From positions 1-8,626 of the forward strand of contig CAJUAC010000090.1 in assembly GCA_910583885.1 (NCBI GenBank): DNA of 8,626 bases, given 5' to 3'. This document shows, piece after piece, positions 1 to 6,554 of this stretch. Below the pieces are notes generated by a model. It was given only the letters and a program-made list of their open reading frames with translations, ran no database searches and was not told the DNA's origin. The DNA is from an uncultured Oscillospiraceae bacterium. GTDB taxonomy: Bacteria > Bacillota > Clostridia > Oscillospirales > Oscillospiraceae. Numbering within the stretch: position 1 is the stretch's first letter; the number at the start of each line of letters is the position of its first letter. Both the position numbers and the translations under genes were made by a program.

Positions 1-1953
1 GATATCCGGAATGGAGCGCATGGACATGCGACCGCCGCCGAAGGAACCGGAACTAGAGGTACCGAAGCCGCCACCTCTGGATTTAGATGCACCACTGAAT
101 GCGTCCTCGATAGCGTTCTTAACATCGCGTACCCATCCAGTCAGAGTGTTCCAGATACTTTGCAGTCCGCTGACAATGCCATCTACAACCGATTTTCCGA
201 TAGATGCCCAGTCGTTATCTTTTAGCTCGTTCATCTTATTGATGATGGATTCTTTGATCTCGCTGAATTTGCTGCCCGCATTTGTGCTGATCTCCTGCCA
301 TGTGTTAATCAAGGAAGTTTTGATCTCTGACCACTTGGAATCGGCAGAAGATTTGATAGACGACCACTTTGTGCTGAGGTCAGTCTTGATATTTGACCAG
401 GTGGACGCGGTTTTCTCCTTCAAATTAGACCAAATTTCGCTGATATTTTCCTTTATACCGGAGAATATCGAAGAAGCGTTTTCTTTAATAGCAGACCATG
501 CGTCCGACAGGGTTTTCTTGATCCCCTCTACCTTTTCGGAGAAGAACGACACAATACTATTCCAGGTATCAGAAATGCCTTGCAGTAGGCCTTCTACAAG
601 ATATCCCCCTTGTTCAGCCATTACCGTAGAAGGGGAGTGAATGCCAAAGAGGGATTTGAACCCCTCCACAAAGGGGGAGAACAGCGTCCGCTTGATCCAT
701 CCAAGGATTCCGCCGGACTCGTTCCACTTGTTGAGCATCCCCTCAATGATGCCGCCAACAATATCAAAGCCGAGAGAAAGTGCATCACCAAGGTCTATGC
801 CCTTTAGGGCACCACCAAGAGCCGTGCCAACGATATCCCCCCATTTCCCCATCAGATCGCCCCATTGGAGATTTGACAGGAAATCCACAACAGCCTGCCC
901 AATGCTGTCCCAATCCAGGTTGTCTAAAATCGTGATAAGGAATTCCAGGGCCGCATTGATTCCGTCATGGATAATCTGCCCCAGCTCGGCCCAGTTCACA
1001 TTCTGGACAAACTGGTTGATCTTCTGTGCGATGCCCTCCGCAATCTCCTGGAGATTGGGCTGTACAGAATCCAGGAAACCGCGAACTGCCGCGATGGCAG
1101 AGGAAATGCCGTCGGCCAGCACCTCCGCCAGCCCGCCAACGATACCGGGCCAGTCCAGGTTGACCAGAAAATCTCCGATGGCCTGCCCAATCTCACCGAA
1201 CAACTCCGGATCCAGCAGACCAGCCACAAAGGACAGGGCGCTCTTGATACTGTCCCCAATTATGCCGCCCAGAGCGTCCCACTCCACAGCAACCACCGCA
1301 TTTTTGAGCCGTTCTGCGATGCCCTCTGCAATGCCCTGCGCCTCCGGCATGAGGTTGTCCAGGAATCCACGGGCCAGCGCGATAGCGGCATTGATGCCCG
1401 CCGCGAGGGCGTCCGCCAGACTACCCAGGGCACTGGCGAAGTCAAAGCCGGTTATGAGGTCCGCGATGTTCTGCCCGATCTCATACCAGTTAATGCCGGA
1501 GACCACATCCCGGACAAAATCAAGGACATGGATAAACAGATCACCTAATGTCTGACCCATTTGCCGCCAATTGATATTGCCAAGGGACTCATTAATCGCT
1601 GTATAGATTTCCTCCGCTATCTCGCTCCATTTCAACGTGCGGACAAATCCGGCTACTGTTTGCTGGAAAGCCCGCAACGCCGCTTGAATAGCCTTAATAG
1701 CACTGGTCAGCACACCATACCAATCAATATTGTTAAGGAATTTGGCGATCTGATCTCCAATTTGAGCCCACGGAATTTTCTGTATGGTCTCTGTCATGGA
1801 ATCGAAGAAACCAATAACAAGGTTACTGGCCGCATCTGCCAGTGCAACCATATCCAGGCCCAGCAGCAGGCCCGCCAGTGTCTCAATGGCGATCTTGAAC
1901 CCTGCCCACAGCAGCATCCCGACGGTATACCAGTCGATTTCCGAGACAGCCCC
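1..1953 (-). CDS. Tape measure protein, C-terminal part, runs off left edge
   Basis: The frame is open from 2109 to position 1 with no stop. From about 1953 it reads as clear tape measure sequence (GAVSEIDWYTVGMLLWAG), continuing the N-terminal part after a frame change. No ATG, GTG or TTG occurs in this frame upstream of the ATG at 1917, so a gene caller would start it there without a good ribosome site. The order of segments is: hydrophobic helices (about 1790-1917), a middle region of Trp-containing units with N-x-W/D-W and I-G-Q motifs, a diverged 96-residue duplication (844-1419), the tape measure hallmark GIHSPST at 625-645 with GGYLVEGLLQGI after it, an 11-residue repeat array (235-564), and a Gly/Ser-rich linker near the left edge. 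At least 651 residues are present here; with the N-terminal part the protein exceeds 840 residues. Confidence 0.88.
235..564 (-). repeat. 11-residue (33-base) repeat array in the tape measure
   Basis: Ten consecutive units of exactly 11 residues run from 564 down to 235. Six begin with Trp and two with Phe, in the pattern [W/F]-S-x-I-K-x(6); examples are WSNIKTDLSTK, WSSIKSSADSK and FSEIKESIINK. One unit begins with Val (VEGIKKTLSDA) and the first is WNSIVSFFSEK. The period points to a hendecad coiled coil with an aromatic residue at one position. Tape measure repeats of this length with spaced Trp/Phe are known in siphophages; each unit would add a fixed rise to the helix and so to tail length. 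Copies are diverged at the DNA level. Confidence 0.9.
844..1419 (-). repeat. Diverged tandem duplication of a 96-residue unit in the tape measure
   Basis: The protein segments encoded by 1132-1419 and 844-1131 align without gaps over 96 residues. Shared landmarks are RGFLD, then IAEGIA, then W-x-x-L-G-x-I-I, then I-G-Q-A, D-F-L and N-L-x-W. By hand count 38 of 80 residues after the first RGFLD are identical. The DNA shows it too: the segment at 1317-1339 and that at 1029-1051 (both starting gcgatgccctc) are near-identical and exactly 288 bases apart. This is an old internal duplication that would lengthen the tail. Confidence 0.82.
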
Positions 1954-2531
1954 GTTGCGGACGCATCCGCTGTCTTGCCCAGCAGACCGGCGGCCTGCTG
2001 GTAGAGGGTGCTGTTCCTCTCCAGGTAGGCGGCCATGCGCTCCTGAGCGCCCGCACCGGAGCTGCCGTCCAGCTTCTCCTGGATTTGGCCGGCGGCCCGC
2101 TTCTGCCGTTCAAGCTCCGCCGTAGCTTCGGCGATCTGGGCGTCGTAGCGCTCAACGGCGTTATGGAGTTTGTTCCACTCCGCCCGCAAGCCATTTACGC
2201 GGGTTTTCTGATCTGCATACTCTTCCTTCAAGGAGGGGATCATGGCCTTCGCTTCATCCCTTTGCATAAGGCTGAGGTTTTTATCCCTCGCCCTGGCCCG
2301 AAAGTCTGCCAGAAGATCCCGCATCTCGTGCAGTTTCCTGTTTTCGGCGTCCAGAAGGCCTCCGTCAAAGAGACTATTACCCTTTGCAGCATCCCGCTTC
2401 TGGGTGAGTTTGGCGATATCCTGCGTCTTTTTCTCAATTTTTTTAGTCAGCCCCGCCAACTGTTTTTCCAGCTTTTTATTGTCCAACCCAGTGGAAAAGA
2501 TGATCGAACCGTCATACCCGCCGTTCGCCAC
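1794..2531 (-). CDS. Tape measure protein, N-terminal part (frame broken near 1950)
   Basis: N-terminal part of the tape measure protein, which sets tail length. It starts at a GTG (MANGGYDGSIIFSTGLDNKK) with a GGAAGAGAGGCGG purine stretch ahead; the N-terminal motif with S-T-G-L-D-N-K-K-L-E is usual for phage tape measures. About residues 18-160 are coiled coil, with Leu, Lys, Glu and Gln at heptad spacing and an Arg/Lys-rich part around 78-85. From residue 195 the sequence turns into Cys/Trp/Arg-rich text (LSRKSTGIPSGCCCGQ) unlike a tape measure, while frame -1 continues as good tape measure sequence. Residues 195-245 are therefore probably out of frame. As annotated it would be a truncated 245-residue product; the true product most likely continues into the next entry. 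Confidence 0.85.
   Translation of the reverse strand: MANGGYDGSIIFSTGLDNKKLEKQLAGLTKKIEKKTQDIAKLTQKRDAAKGNSLFDGGLLDAENRKLHEMRDLLADFRARARDKNLSLMQRDEAKAMIPSLKEEYADQKTRVNGLRAEWNKLHNAVERYDAQIAEATAELERQKRAAGQIQEKLDGSSGAGAQERMAAYLERNSTLYQQAAGLLGKTADASATGLSRKSTGIPSGCCCGQGSRSPLRHWRACCWAWIWLHWQMRPVTLLLVSSIP
1950..1953 (-). other. Apparent frame break in the tape measure gene
   Basis: On the minus strand the codons GCA ACG GGG CTG of the N-terminal frame turn nonsensical after GGG, while adding one G to this four-G run gives GGG GCT GTC TCG, which joins smoothly to SEIDWYTVGMLLW. A one-base loss in the G run is the simplest reading. It may be a sequencing or assembly error, a true mutation, or less probably a -1 recoding site; no classic slippery heptamer is visible here. 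Confidence 0.75.
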
Positions 2532-2549
2532 AGTGCCCGCCTCTCTTCC

Positions 2550-3113
2550 TTACCGGAGCCATTTGTCCAGAACCGCGTTTTCCTGCTCCGTATATTTCCG
2601 CTTGAAGTCCACCAGCTGCCGGTTGCGGTTGTACCACTCCTGGTCGGTTTTATCCAGTGCTTTCCCCCGGGCCTTGTGGTCGCGGATGCGGACAACCTGT
2701 GCAAAGGTGCAGTCGCCGATCTCATAATAGGCCGCCAGGAACGTCCACCAGTGTATGTACTCCTCTGCCCTGATCTCCCGGCCGGTGACACGGTTGATGG
2801 GGGCGACAATATGCCGGAAGTCCTGCTCCCAGTCCACCAAACGCGGCGACTTTTTCTCTGGTGTTTCGTCTGCTCCGCCGTTAATGAACCACATGCACTG
2901 CCGCAGCGCATCCTCGTAGTGTTCAGGAGGCATGTTCTCCAGGTCGGGATAGAATATCTCCAGGGCCACAGCAGCCCGCTCCTGTCCATCCAGTTCCGGG
3001 TCGGAGAGGGCGGCGCAGATATCCAGGATCGCCCGGTAGTCCGAGCGGATCCCATACTCCACGCCGCCCACCTCCACCCGCACGGGCAGGCGGTCATTCC
3101 ACGGGTTGCTCAT
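2550..3113 (-). CDS. Bacteriophage Gp15 family protein
   Basis: A 187-residue protein of the Gp15 type (PF06854), found between the tail tube region and the tape measure in Listeria A118-like and related phages, probably a tail assembly factor. The start MSNPWNDRLP and the following VEVGGVEYGIRSDYRAILDI stretch match the usual N-terminus (a short strand pair with a G-x-x-Y pattern then an aromatic helix). Further landmarks are ALEIFYPDLENMPPEHYEDAL, the W-F-I-N-G motif near residue 75, DWEQDFRHIVAPINRVTG, and IHWWTFLAAYYEIGDCTFAQ, the last with strong family resemblance. I chose the ATG at 3113, preceded only by a weak GAGAGA site; the frame remains open upstream to at least 3161. It lies 18 bases before the tape measure start and is probably coupled to the chaperone gene. 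Confidence 0.85.
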   Translation of the reverse strand: MSNPWNDRLPVRVEVGGVEYGIRSDYRAILDICAALSDPELDGQERAAVALEIFYPDLENMPPEHYEDALRQCMWFINGGADETPEKKSPRLVDWEQDFRHIVAPINRVTGREIRAEEYIHWWTFLAAYYEIGDCTFAQVVRIRDHKARGKALDKTDQEWYNRNRQLVDFKRKYTEQENAVLDKWLR

Positions 3114-3540
3114 TCTCTCGGGACTTCCGGTACTTGGCTGTGTACTTGGCCATACGGTCATTGCGCTTGTCCATGTTCTCCCTTACGCTGTCATCCATCT
3201 TATCAACGATGGCAAAGATAAAGTTCTCGATGACTGTCAGGCCATCCGCCAGGGCGAACAGGCGCAGCTCCTGGAACACTTCACTGCTGAAGCCCTCCCC
3301 GAACACCGCGTCCACTGCCTCCTTCATGCGCCGGTCGCAGAGACGGGCGTAGTCGAAGAACTTCGCCGGGTCGTCGGTCTTCGCCCGTTTCTTGTCCTCG
3401 TCGTTCTGGATGGCCTCCAGCTTCCCCAGGAGGCTGTAGAGGGTGTCGAGGAAGCCAATGTCTGCTGGGTTGAAGCGGATAGTCCTGCCACCGTTGACCG
3501 GCATCTCAACGACGCCGGTGGAAAATCTGATCTCATCCAT
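3094..3540 (-). CDS. Putative tail assembly chaperone
   Basis: A 148-residue, largely helical protein in the position where siphophages encode the tail assembly chaperone that coats the tape measure during tail assembly. The N-terminus is a short beta part (IRFSTGVVEMPVNGGRTIRF) followed by helices: DIGFLDTLYSLLGKLEAIQ, then a charged part with KKRAKTDDPAKFFDYARLCD, then GEGFSSEVFQELRLFALADG, then a long helix and a Lys/Arg-rich C-terminus. The first 20 residues resemble an antiparallel beta pair common in this type. The start follows a GGAGGTGA site at 3550-3557 inside the tail tube gene with a 9-base spacer. It overlaps the Gp15-like gene by 20 bases in the +1 frame. The role comes from position and layout. 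Confidence 0.68.
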   Translation of the reverse strand: MDEIRFSTGVVEMPVNGGRTIRFNPADIGFLDTLYSLLGKLEAIQNDEDKKRAKTDDPAKFFDYARLCDRRMKEAVDAVFGEGFSSEVFQELRLFALADGLTVIENFIFAIVDKMDDSVRENMDKRNDRMAKYTAKYRKSRENEQPVE

Positions 3541-4085
3541 CAGGCGTTCTCACCTCCCGCACTGGCGCTGGGCGTGAAAGTGACGCTTTTATCTGCGCCT
3601 ACGGCAGCCGTACCAACCTCCCGCTCTCCGCCGAAGGTGACGTCGATGGGCATAGTCAGCGTACCGCCGCCCTGACCGCCCAAGCTCGTGGGCTTGACCA
3701 TGCAGCTGTGGAACCGCTCCGCAAAGGCTCTGCCATTCTCATCCTTGGTATACAGGTGGACGCGCAGCAAATCCTGATTGCACAGCGCGGCAGCGTCCTG
3801 GTCCACAACGGCCAGGTTCCAGATCTTCTGCTGGTACTCGTCGCCGCTGTCCAGCTCGCAGGGATCAAAGGTCTGGGAGATAATCGGCTTCTTCATGGTG
3901 GTATAGGTATCGCCGTGGATGTCCTGCTTGGTCTCCTCGTTCCAGTTCATTTCGGCGGAGCTGTCCTCCACCCGCCTGCCCAGCGCCCCCCACTTGGGGG
4001 TATCCGCCGTGCCGCTGTTGCCAAAGCAGAGGTAGAGCTGCCGTTCCACCGTCTGCCCGGCAGGAGTTGTAAAATTAAAGTCCAT
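3540..4085 (-). CDS. Major tail tube protein
   Basis: Structural subunit of the tail tube, 181 residues. It opens MDFNFTTPAGQTVERQLYLCFG and contains the beta-rich segments typical of phage tail tube proteins, with a region around EMNWNEETKQDIHGDTYTTM followed by the KKPIISQTFDPCELDSGDEY stretch. The last part, GTLTMPIDVTFGGEREVGTA, followed by SVTFTPSA, matches the strand pattern with which many such proteins end. A strong AAGGAGGAAA site (AGGAGG at 4093-4098, 7-base spacer) fits a highly expressed structural protein, and a 29-base gap separates it from the gene before. It overlaps the next gene by one base (TGATG). It occupies the position of the Tsh gene of A118-like phages, directly ahead of the chaperone and tape measure genes. 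Confidence 0.87.
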   Translation of the reverse strand: MDFNFTTPAGQTVERQLYLCFGNSGTADTPKWGALGRRVEDSSAEMNWNEETKQDIHGDTYTTMKKPIISQTFDPCELDSGDEYQQKIWNLAVVDQDAAALCNQDLLRVHLYTKDENGRAFAERFHSCMVKPTSLGGQGGGTLTMPIDVTFGGEREVGTAAVGADKSVTFTPSASAGGENA

Positions 4086-4114
4086 CGTGTTTCCTCCTTG
4101 TTAAATTTCAGGTA

Positions 4115-4555
4115 TCAGTTACGCCGCCTGTACTTGATGTTCAACTGGATCTGATAGCGTCCCAGATTTGCCGCCGCGTCGATGAGGAAGGGCGAGAGCG
4201 TGGGCATGATGGATATGACCGCCCCCTCCGCGATCTTCGGGAAATTCTTCATAGTGTTCTGCCGGTACACCCACTCAATAACCTCGTTAAAGAAGCCAAG
4301 ATTTGAGAGGTTTTGCAGTACATCCGAAGAAAGGGACCGCACACTGGCCAGTATAAAATTGAGCTCCTGGACCGGCCGGAAATATACGTTCCCCCAGATA
4401 TCGGTATAAGATTGCAGGGTCGTGGGGCTGGAGTAGATGGTGTACTCCGTGGCGCTGTTCCCCGCAAAATCCACGCCGAAGCGGGCGCTGTCAAGGATGG
4501 CCGGGCAGGTGCGCAGCCACTGGCGCAGCTCAGCAGTGTTATTTACCTCCGGCAA
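4115..4555 (-). CDS. Tail terminator-like protein (Minor_capsid_3 slot), TTG start
   Basis: A 146-residue protein that matches the type with LRxxLxTCPxL near the start, a D-F-A-G/T-E-Y-T-I-Y segment, an internal FILASVRSLSSDVLQNLSNL stretch, a GFFNEVIEWVYRQ helix, and an R-Y-Q-I-Q-L-N-I-K-Y end. Proteins like this sit between the minor capsid genes and the tail tube gene and are thought to cap the tail tube; some database entries label them chloramphenicol resistance, which I regard as a misannotation. The start is a TTG, supported by a strong AAGGAGG site (AGGAGG at 4565-4570, 9-base spacer) and by the family-like N-terminus. It overlaps the previous gene by 17 bases, so its ribosome site is within that gene. 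Confidence 0.8.
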   Translation of the reverse strand: MPEVNNTAELRQWLRTCPAILDSARFGVDFAGNSATEYTIYSSPTTLQSYTDIWGNVYFRPVQELNFILASVRSLSSDVLQNLSNLGFFNEVIEWVYRQNTMKNFPKIAEGAVISIMPTLSPFLIDAAANLGRYQIQLNIKYRRRN

Positions 4556-5003
4556 CGCTTCTCGCCTCCTTCAAAATGTCATTGAGATGGTCGGCTTTCA
4601 TCCGCTCGAACCAGAAGGGCCCCGCCAAAGGGCCGTTCTTCTCCTTGCTCTTGCTATAGTCCAGCTCTTTTCCTGTAGGATGCTTTTTCGCATTCTTAGG
4701 TGAATAGAAACCCGTAGGGATACCACTGTCATCGTCGAAGATCGGGATATTCGGCCCGTAGACCTCACCATAGTACTGGTAGTGGGCATACGGAGTATCG
4801 TAAACCACCAGCCCGCTCCCGATCACCGTAGCCGTATACGCGCTTTTCGCCAGCACCCCAGCATCCCAGGGGCAGTACTGCAGGCACCAGTCGATCACCG
4901 ATTTGTCGATCACCTGCTGCACCCGACCGCCGGTCTGGACATCCAACCGCTGCAAAATCCTTTTCGTGTCGATATCCACCTGGGCCATAAGAGACAGGTT
5001 CAT
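4539..5003 (-). CDS. Minor capsid protein, Minor_capsid_2-like
   Basis: A 154-residue neck protein resembling the Minor_capsid_2 / HK97 gp10-like family. Visible features are an N-terminal helix (DTKRILQRLDVQTGGRVQQV), a WCLQYCPWDAGVLAKSA segment containing the P-x-D-x-G-x-L type motif of this family, a Tyr-rich strand (YAHYQYYGEVYGP), a polar loop, and a C-terminal GPFWFERMKADHLNDILKEA segment in which the F-W-F-E-R-M-K-A-D-H pattern is typical. I chose the ATG at 5003, which overlaps the preceding stop (ATGA) and follows a GGAAGGTGG purine site; the frame is open further upstream to 5084, but that part reads as the shadow of the gene before it. The family probably acts at the head-tail joint. 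Confidence 0.8.
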   Translation of the reverse strand: MNLSLMAQVDIDTKRILQRLDVQTGGRVQQVIDKSVIDWCLQYCPWDAGVLAKSAYTATVIGSGLVVYDTPYAHYQYYGEVYGPNIPIFDDDSGIPTGFYSPKNAKKHPTGKELDYSKSKEKNGPLAGPFWFERMKADHLNDILKEARSVAGGK

Positions 5004-5410
5004 TTCCCCACCACCTTCCAGTGCTTCGCGCGCGGTGCCCGGCGGTTGTCCGTGACGCTGAGGATGGTCACGATCTCCCCGCACATTTGCAGCAGCGTGG
5101 AGGGCGTCAGGCCTTCCCGGTCCAACGCCCCCTTGATGATAATGTCCCCATTTTGCAACGTGAACACCCCCGCCGGGTCGCCTACGGTATAGGCGGCGGG
5201 GGGCACGTAGCGATTGCCGGAGAAGTCCGCGTCCTCTGGGATGCGGATGGTGAACTTGTTGGCCGCTTTCAGGCCGGAATCATCCACGGTGGAGGCTGTA
5301 TCGCAGTACCAGGACACGCCGGTGATTACGGTGGGATGGTACTGGTCCATGCCGCTGGCTGTGTCAAGCTTTGCGTTGAAAACAGTGATTACCTCGTTAC
5401 AAAGCCTCAT
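5000..5410 (-). CDS. Putative head-closure / minor capsid protein
   Basis: A 136-residue, beta-rich protein in the slot that encodes the head-closure (stopper) or Minor_capsid_1-type protein in A118-like phages. Its start (MRLCNEVITVFNAKLD) and the motif TVITGVSWYCDTAS at about residues 27-40, followed by NKFTIRIPEDADFSG and the GVFTLQNGDIIIKGAL strand pair, are of a kind I associate with uncharacterised DUF-type genes at this position in clostridial phages. The final part has ILSVTDNRRAPRAKHWKVVGK, a basic tail that resembles the end of small neck proteins. It shares ATGA overlaps with both neighbours, which implies coupled translation and similar amounts of product. The exact family is not established from sequence alone; the neck role comes from position. 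Confidence 0.65.
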   Translation of the reverse strand: MRLCNEVITVFNAKLDTASGMDQYHPTVITGVSWYCDTASTVDDSGLKAANKFTIRIPEDADFSGNRYVPPAAYTVGDPAGVFTLQNGDIIIKGALDREGLTPSTLLQMCGEIVTILSVTDNRRAPRAKHWKVVGK

Positions 5411-5796
5411 CCGCGCAGCCCCCTATACAGAAGAGGAACACCATTCCCATCGACCTCCCCAAACAAATATTGCTTTACCAGCTTATCCATTTGGGCGTCG
5501 GCCTCCGCCATTCCCGGCAGGTTGCTATAGTGCTCTGTGTAGCCGTCCGTCGTATACGACGTGACGATAGGGGTCTCTACCTGCGCGGGAGCTCCCACTT
5601 CGCTCTCCATGCGGATCAACGCCATCATACAGATTTTTACCGCCTCGGGGACGCCTGCATCTTCTACCATAGGAGCAACCCGGCTATCTGTCAGGTAGTC
5701 AATGCGTTTTCGGCTTTTCAGTTCCAGCAAAGCAAAAGCCCCGGCGGACAATTTGCCGCCGTAGGCTTTATATTCGTTGTACGTCAAATACACCAT
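5407..5796 (-). CDS. Head-tail connector (adaptor) protein
   Basis: A 129-residue protein with the character of the small helical connectors (HK97 gp6 / SPP1 gp15 / YqbG type) that form a ring under the portal. The N-terminus YLTYNEYKAYGGKLSAGAF leads into helical segments rich in Leu, Arg and Lys, including LLELKSRKRIDYLTD and the hydrophobic helix AVKICMMALIRMES. A Thr/Tyr-rich loop (VTSYTTDGYTEHYSN) and a C-terminal helix with LVKQYLF then complete the usual layout. The ATG begins one base after the stop of the preceding gene; the only purine-rich site (GAGAAGG) is about 16 bases upstream, so reinitiation is likely. It overlaps the next gene by four bases (ATGA). Identification rests on length, layout and position, so it is good but not certain. 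Confidence 0.78.
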   Translation of the reverse strand: MVYLTYNEYKAYGGKLSAGAFALLELKSRKRIDYLTDSRVAPMVEDAGVPEAVKICMMALIRMESEVGAPAQVETPIVTSYTTDGYTEHYSNLPGMAEADAQMDKLVKQYLFGEVDGNGVPLLYRGLRG

Positions 5797-5797
5797 A

Positions 5798-6271
5798 TCA
5801 GACGCTCACAACCTTCTCGCCGCTGAAGGACGGCGCCTTGCTCCTGAGCGCCGTCATAACGTCCTCAACAGCCTTGCAGATCACGCCTGCAAACACAAGG
5901 CAATACGCCTGCGCCACAAGCTCCGGCGTTGTCAGGACGGCCCCATCCACCGCCGCAGCGGGAATCCTGGATAGATCAACCTTGTATGCGGCGGTAAAAT
6001 CCGCATTAACGGCGAACTCCTTGTTCGACAATGTGGGCAGCGAAACTGCGACGACGCCCTCGCCCACCTCATCTCCGGTGATTTCCGGGACGGTTCCGTT
6101 GATTTTGACGTTACGGGAAAATACGAGGTTTCGGTACGCAATTTTGGTCGGAAAATCCGCCAAAAGCTCCTTTTCCTCGTCCTCGCTGAGCTGCTCCGTT
6201 CCGAAAGAATCCACGGAAACAACCGTCGAAAAAGCGTTGTTCTCAATATCGTTACTGATTTTGAGGTACAT
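5798..6271 (-). CDS. Hypothetical protein in the head-tail module
   Basis: A 157-residue protein that I cannot assign to a family. The ATG has a strong AAGGAGG ribosome site (AGGAGG at 6280-6285, 8-base spacer). The N-terminal two thirds look like mixed beta structure, with an acidic patch LSEDEEKELLADFP at about residues 28-41 and a Gly/Val-rich strand EVGEGVVAVSLP at about 68-79. The last third has a helical, Ala-rich stretch (ELVAQAYCLVFAGVICKAVEDVMTAL) at about residues 117-142, which is hydrophobic but punctuated by charged residues and not a clear membrane span. The stop is one base from the connector start (TGA-T-ATG), so the two are likely translationally coupled. Its place between coat and connector suggests a virion structural protein; this is inference. 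Confidence 0.75.
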   Translation of the reverse strand: MYLKISNDIENNAFSTVVSVDSFGTEQLSEDEEKELLADFPTKIAYRNLVFSRNVKINGTVPEITGDEVGEGVVAVSLPTLSNKEFAVNADFTAAYKVDLSRIPAAAVDGAVLTTPELVAQAYCLVFAGVICKAVEDVMTALRSKAPSFSGEKVVSV

Positions 6272-6294
6272 CCTCAGCCCCTCCTTTTCTTCTA

Positions 6295-6540
6295 TTATTT
6301 AATCTGGTTTCTCACCTGCGCCAGCGCCCGGATTAGCACATTCAGTTTATCAAAATCCAGCTTGCCGGAAATTTCGGTGTTTTCTGTAATGGCGTCCGCC
6401 ATGCTGATGCAGAGCTGTTTTTCATCCATATCGCAGGACAATTTCAGCATGGTATCCTTGACGAGTTCGAGCTCAATTTCTTTAATAACGGGAGTAGAGC
6501 CGTACTCGCTGTATACCACCTTGACTTGACCATTCTCCAT
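6295..6540 (-). CDS. Small acidic hypothetical protein in the head module
   Basis: An 81-residue protein that I do not recognise. It is supported as a gene by an ATG with a strong AGGAGG at 6547-6552 (6-base spacer), a TAA stop, and tight packing: 14 bases after the Ig-like gene and 23 before the next. The sequence is acidic, with a predicted beta-type start (QVKVVYSEYG), a Glu/Leu-rich stretch, a Cys-X-M-D-E-K-Q-L-C-I segment near residues 35-45, and a likely C-terminal helix ending in LIRALAQVRNQIK. No membrane segment or signal peptide is seen. Its position among head genes suggests a small structural or assembly factor, but that is inference only. Confidence 0.75.
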   Translation of the reverse strand: MENGQVKVVYSEYGSTPVIKEIELELVKDTMLKLSCDMDEKQLCISMADAITENTEISGKLDFDKLNVLIRALAQVRNQIK

Positions 6541-6554
6541 TGCCGCCCTCCTGA

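Noticed and set aside
235..564. 33-base periodicity that could suggest a CRISPR-like or satellite array
   Set aside because: The DNA copies are diverged and the period is preserved at the protein level as 11 residues, so it is a coding repeat.
11..640. Long plus-strand open frame opposite the tape measure
   Set aside because: It is antisense to clear tape measure sequence including the GIHSPS motif and the 11-residue repeats, and its Phe/Leu/Ser-rich text looks like a composition shadow.
641..1555. 304-codon plus-strand open frame
   Set aside because: Antisense to the tape measure middle region; Ser/Pro/Arg-rich product without recognisable domains, caused by the high GC and repeats of the real gene.
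2085..3221. 378-codon plus-strand open frame
   Set aside because: It spans the reverse of the tape measure N-terminus and the Gp15 gene, crossing their boundary, with no ribosome site and no family resemblance.
4115..4555. Chloramphenicol resistance label used for similar proteins
   Set aside because: Context between minor capsid and tail tube genes and the lack of any acetyltransferase or transporter feature support a tail terminator role.
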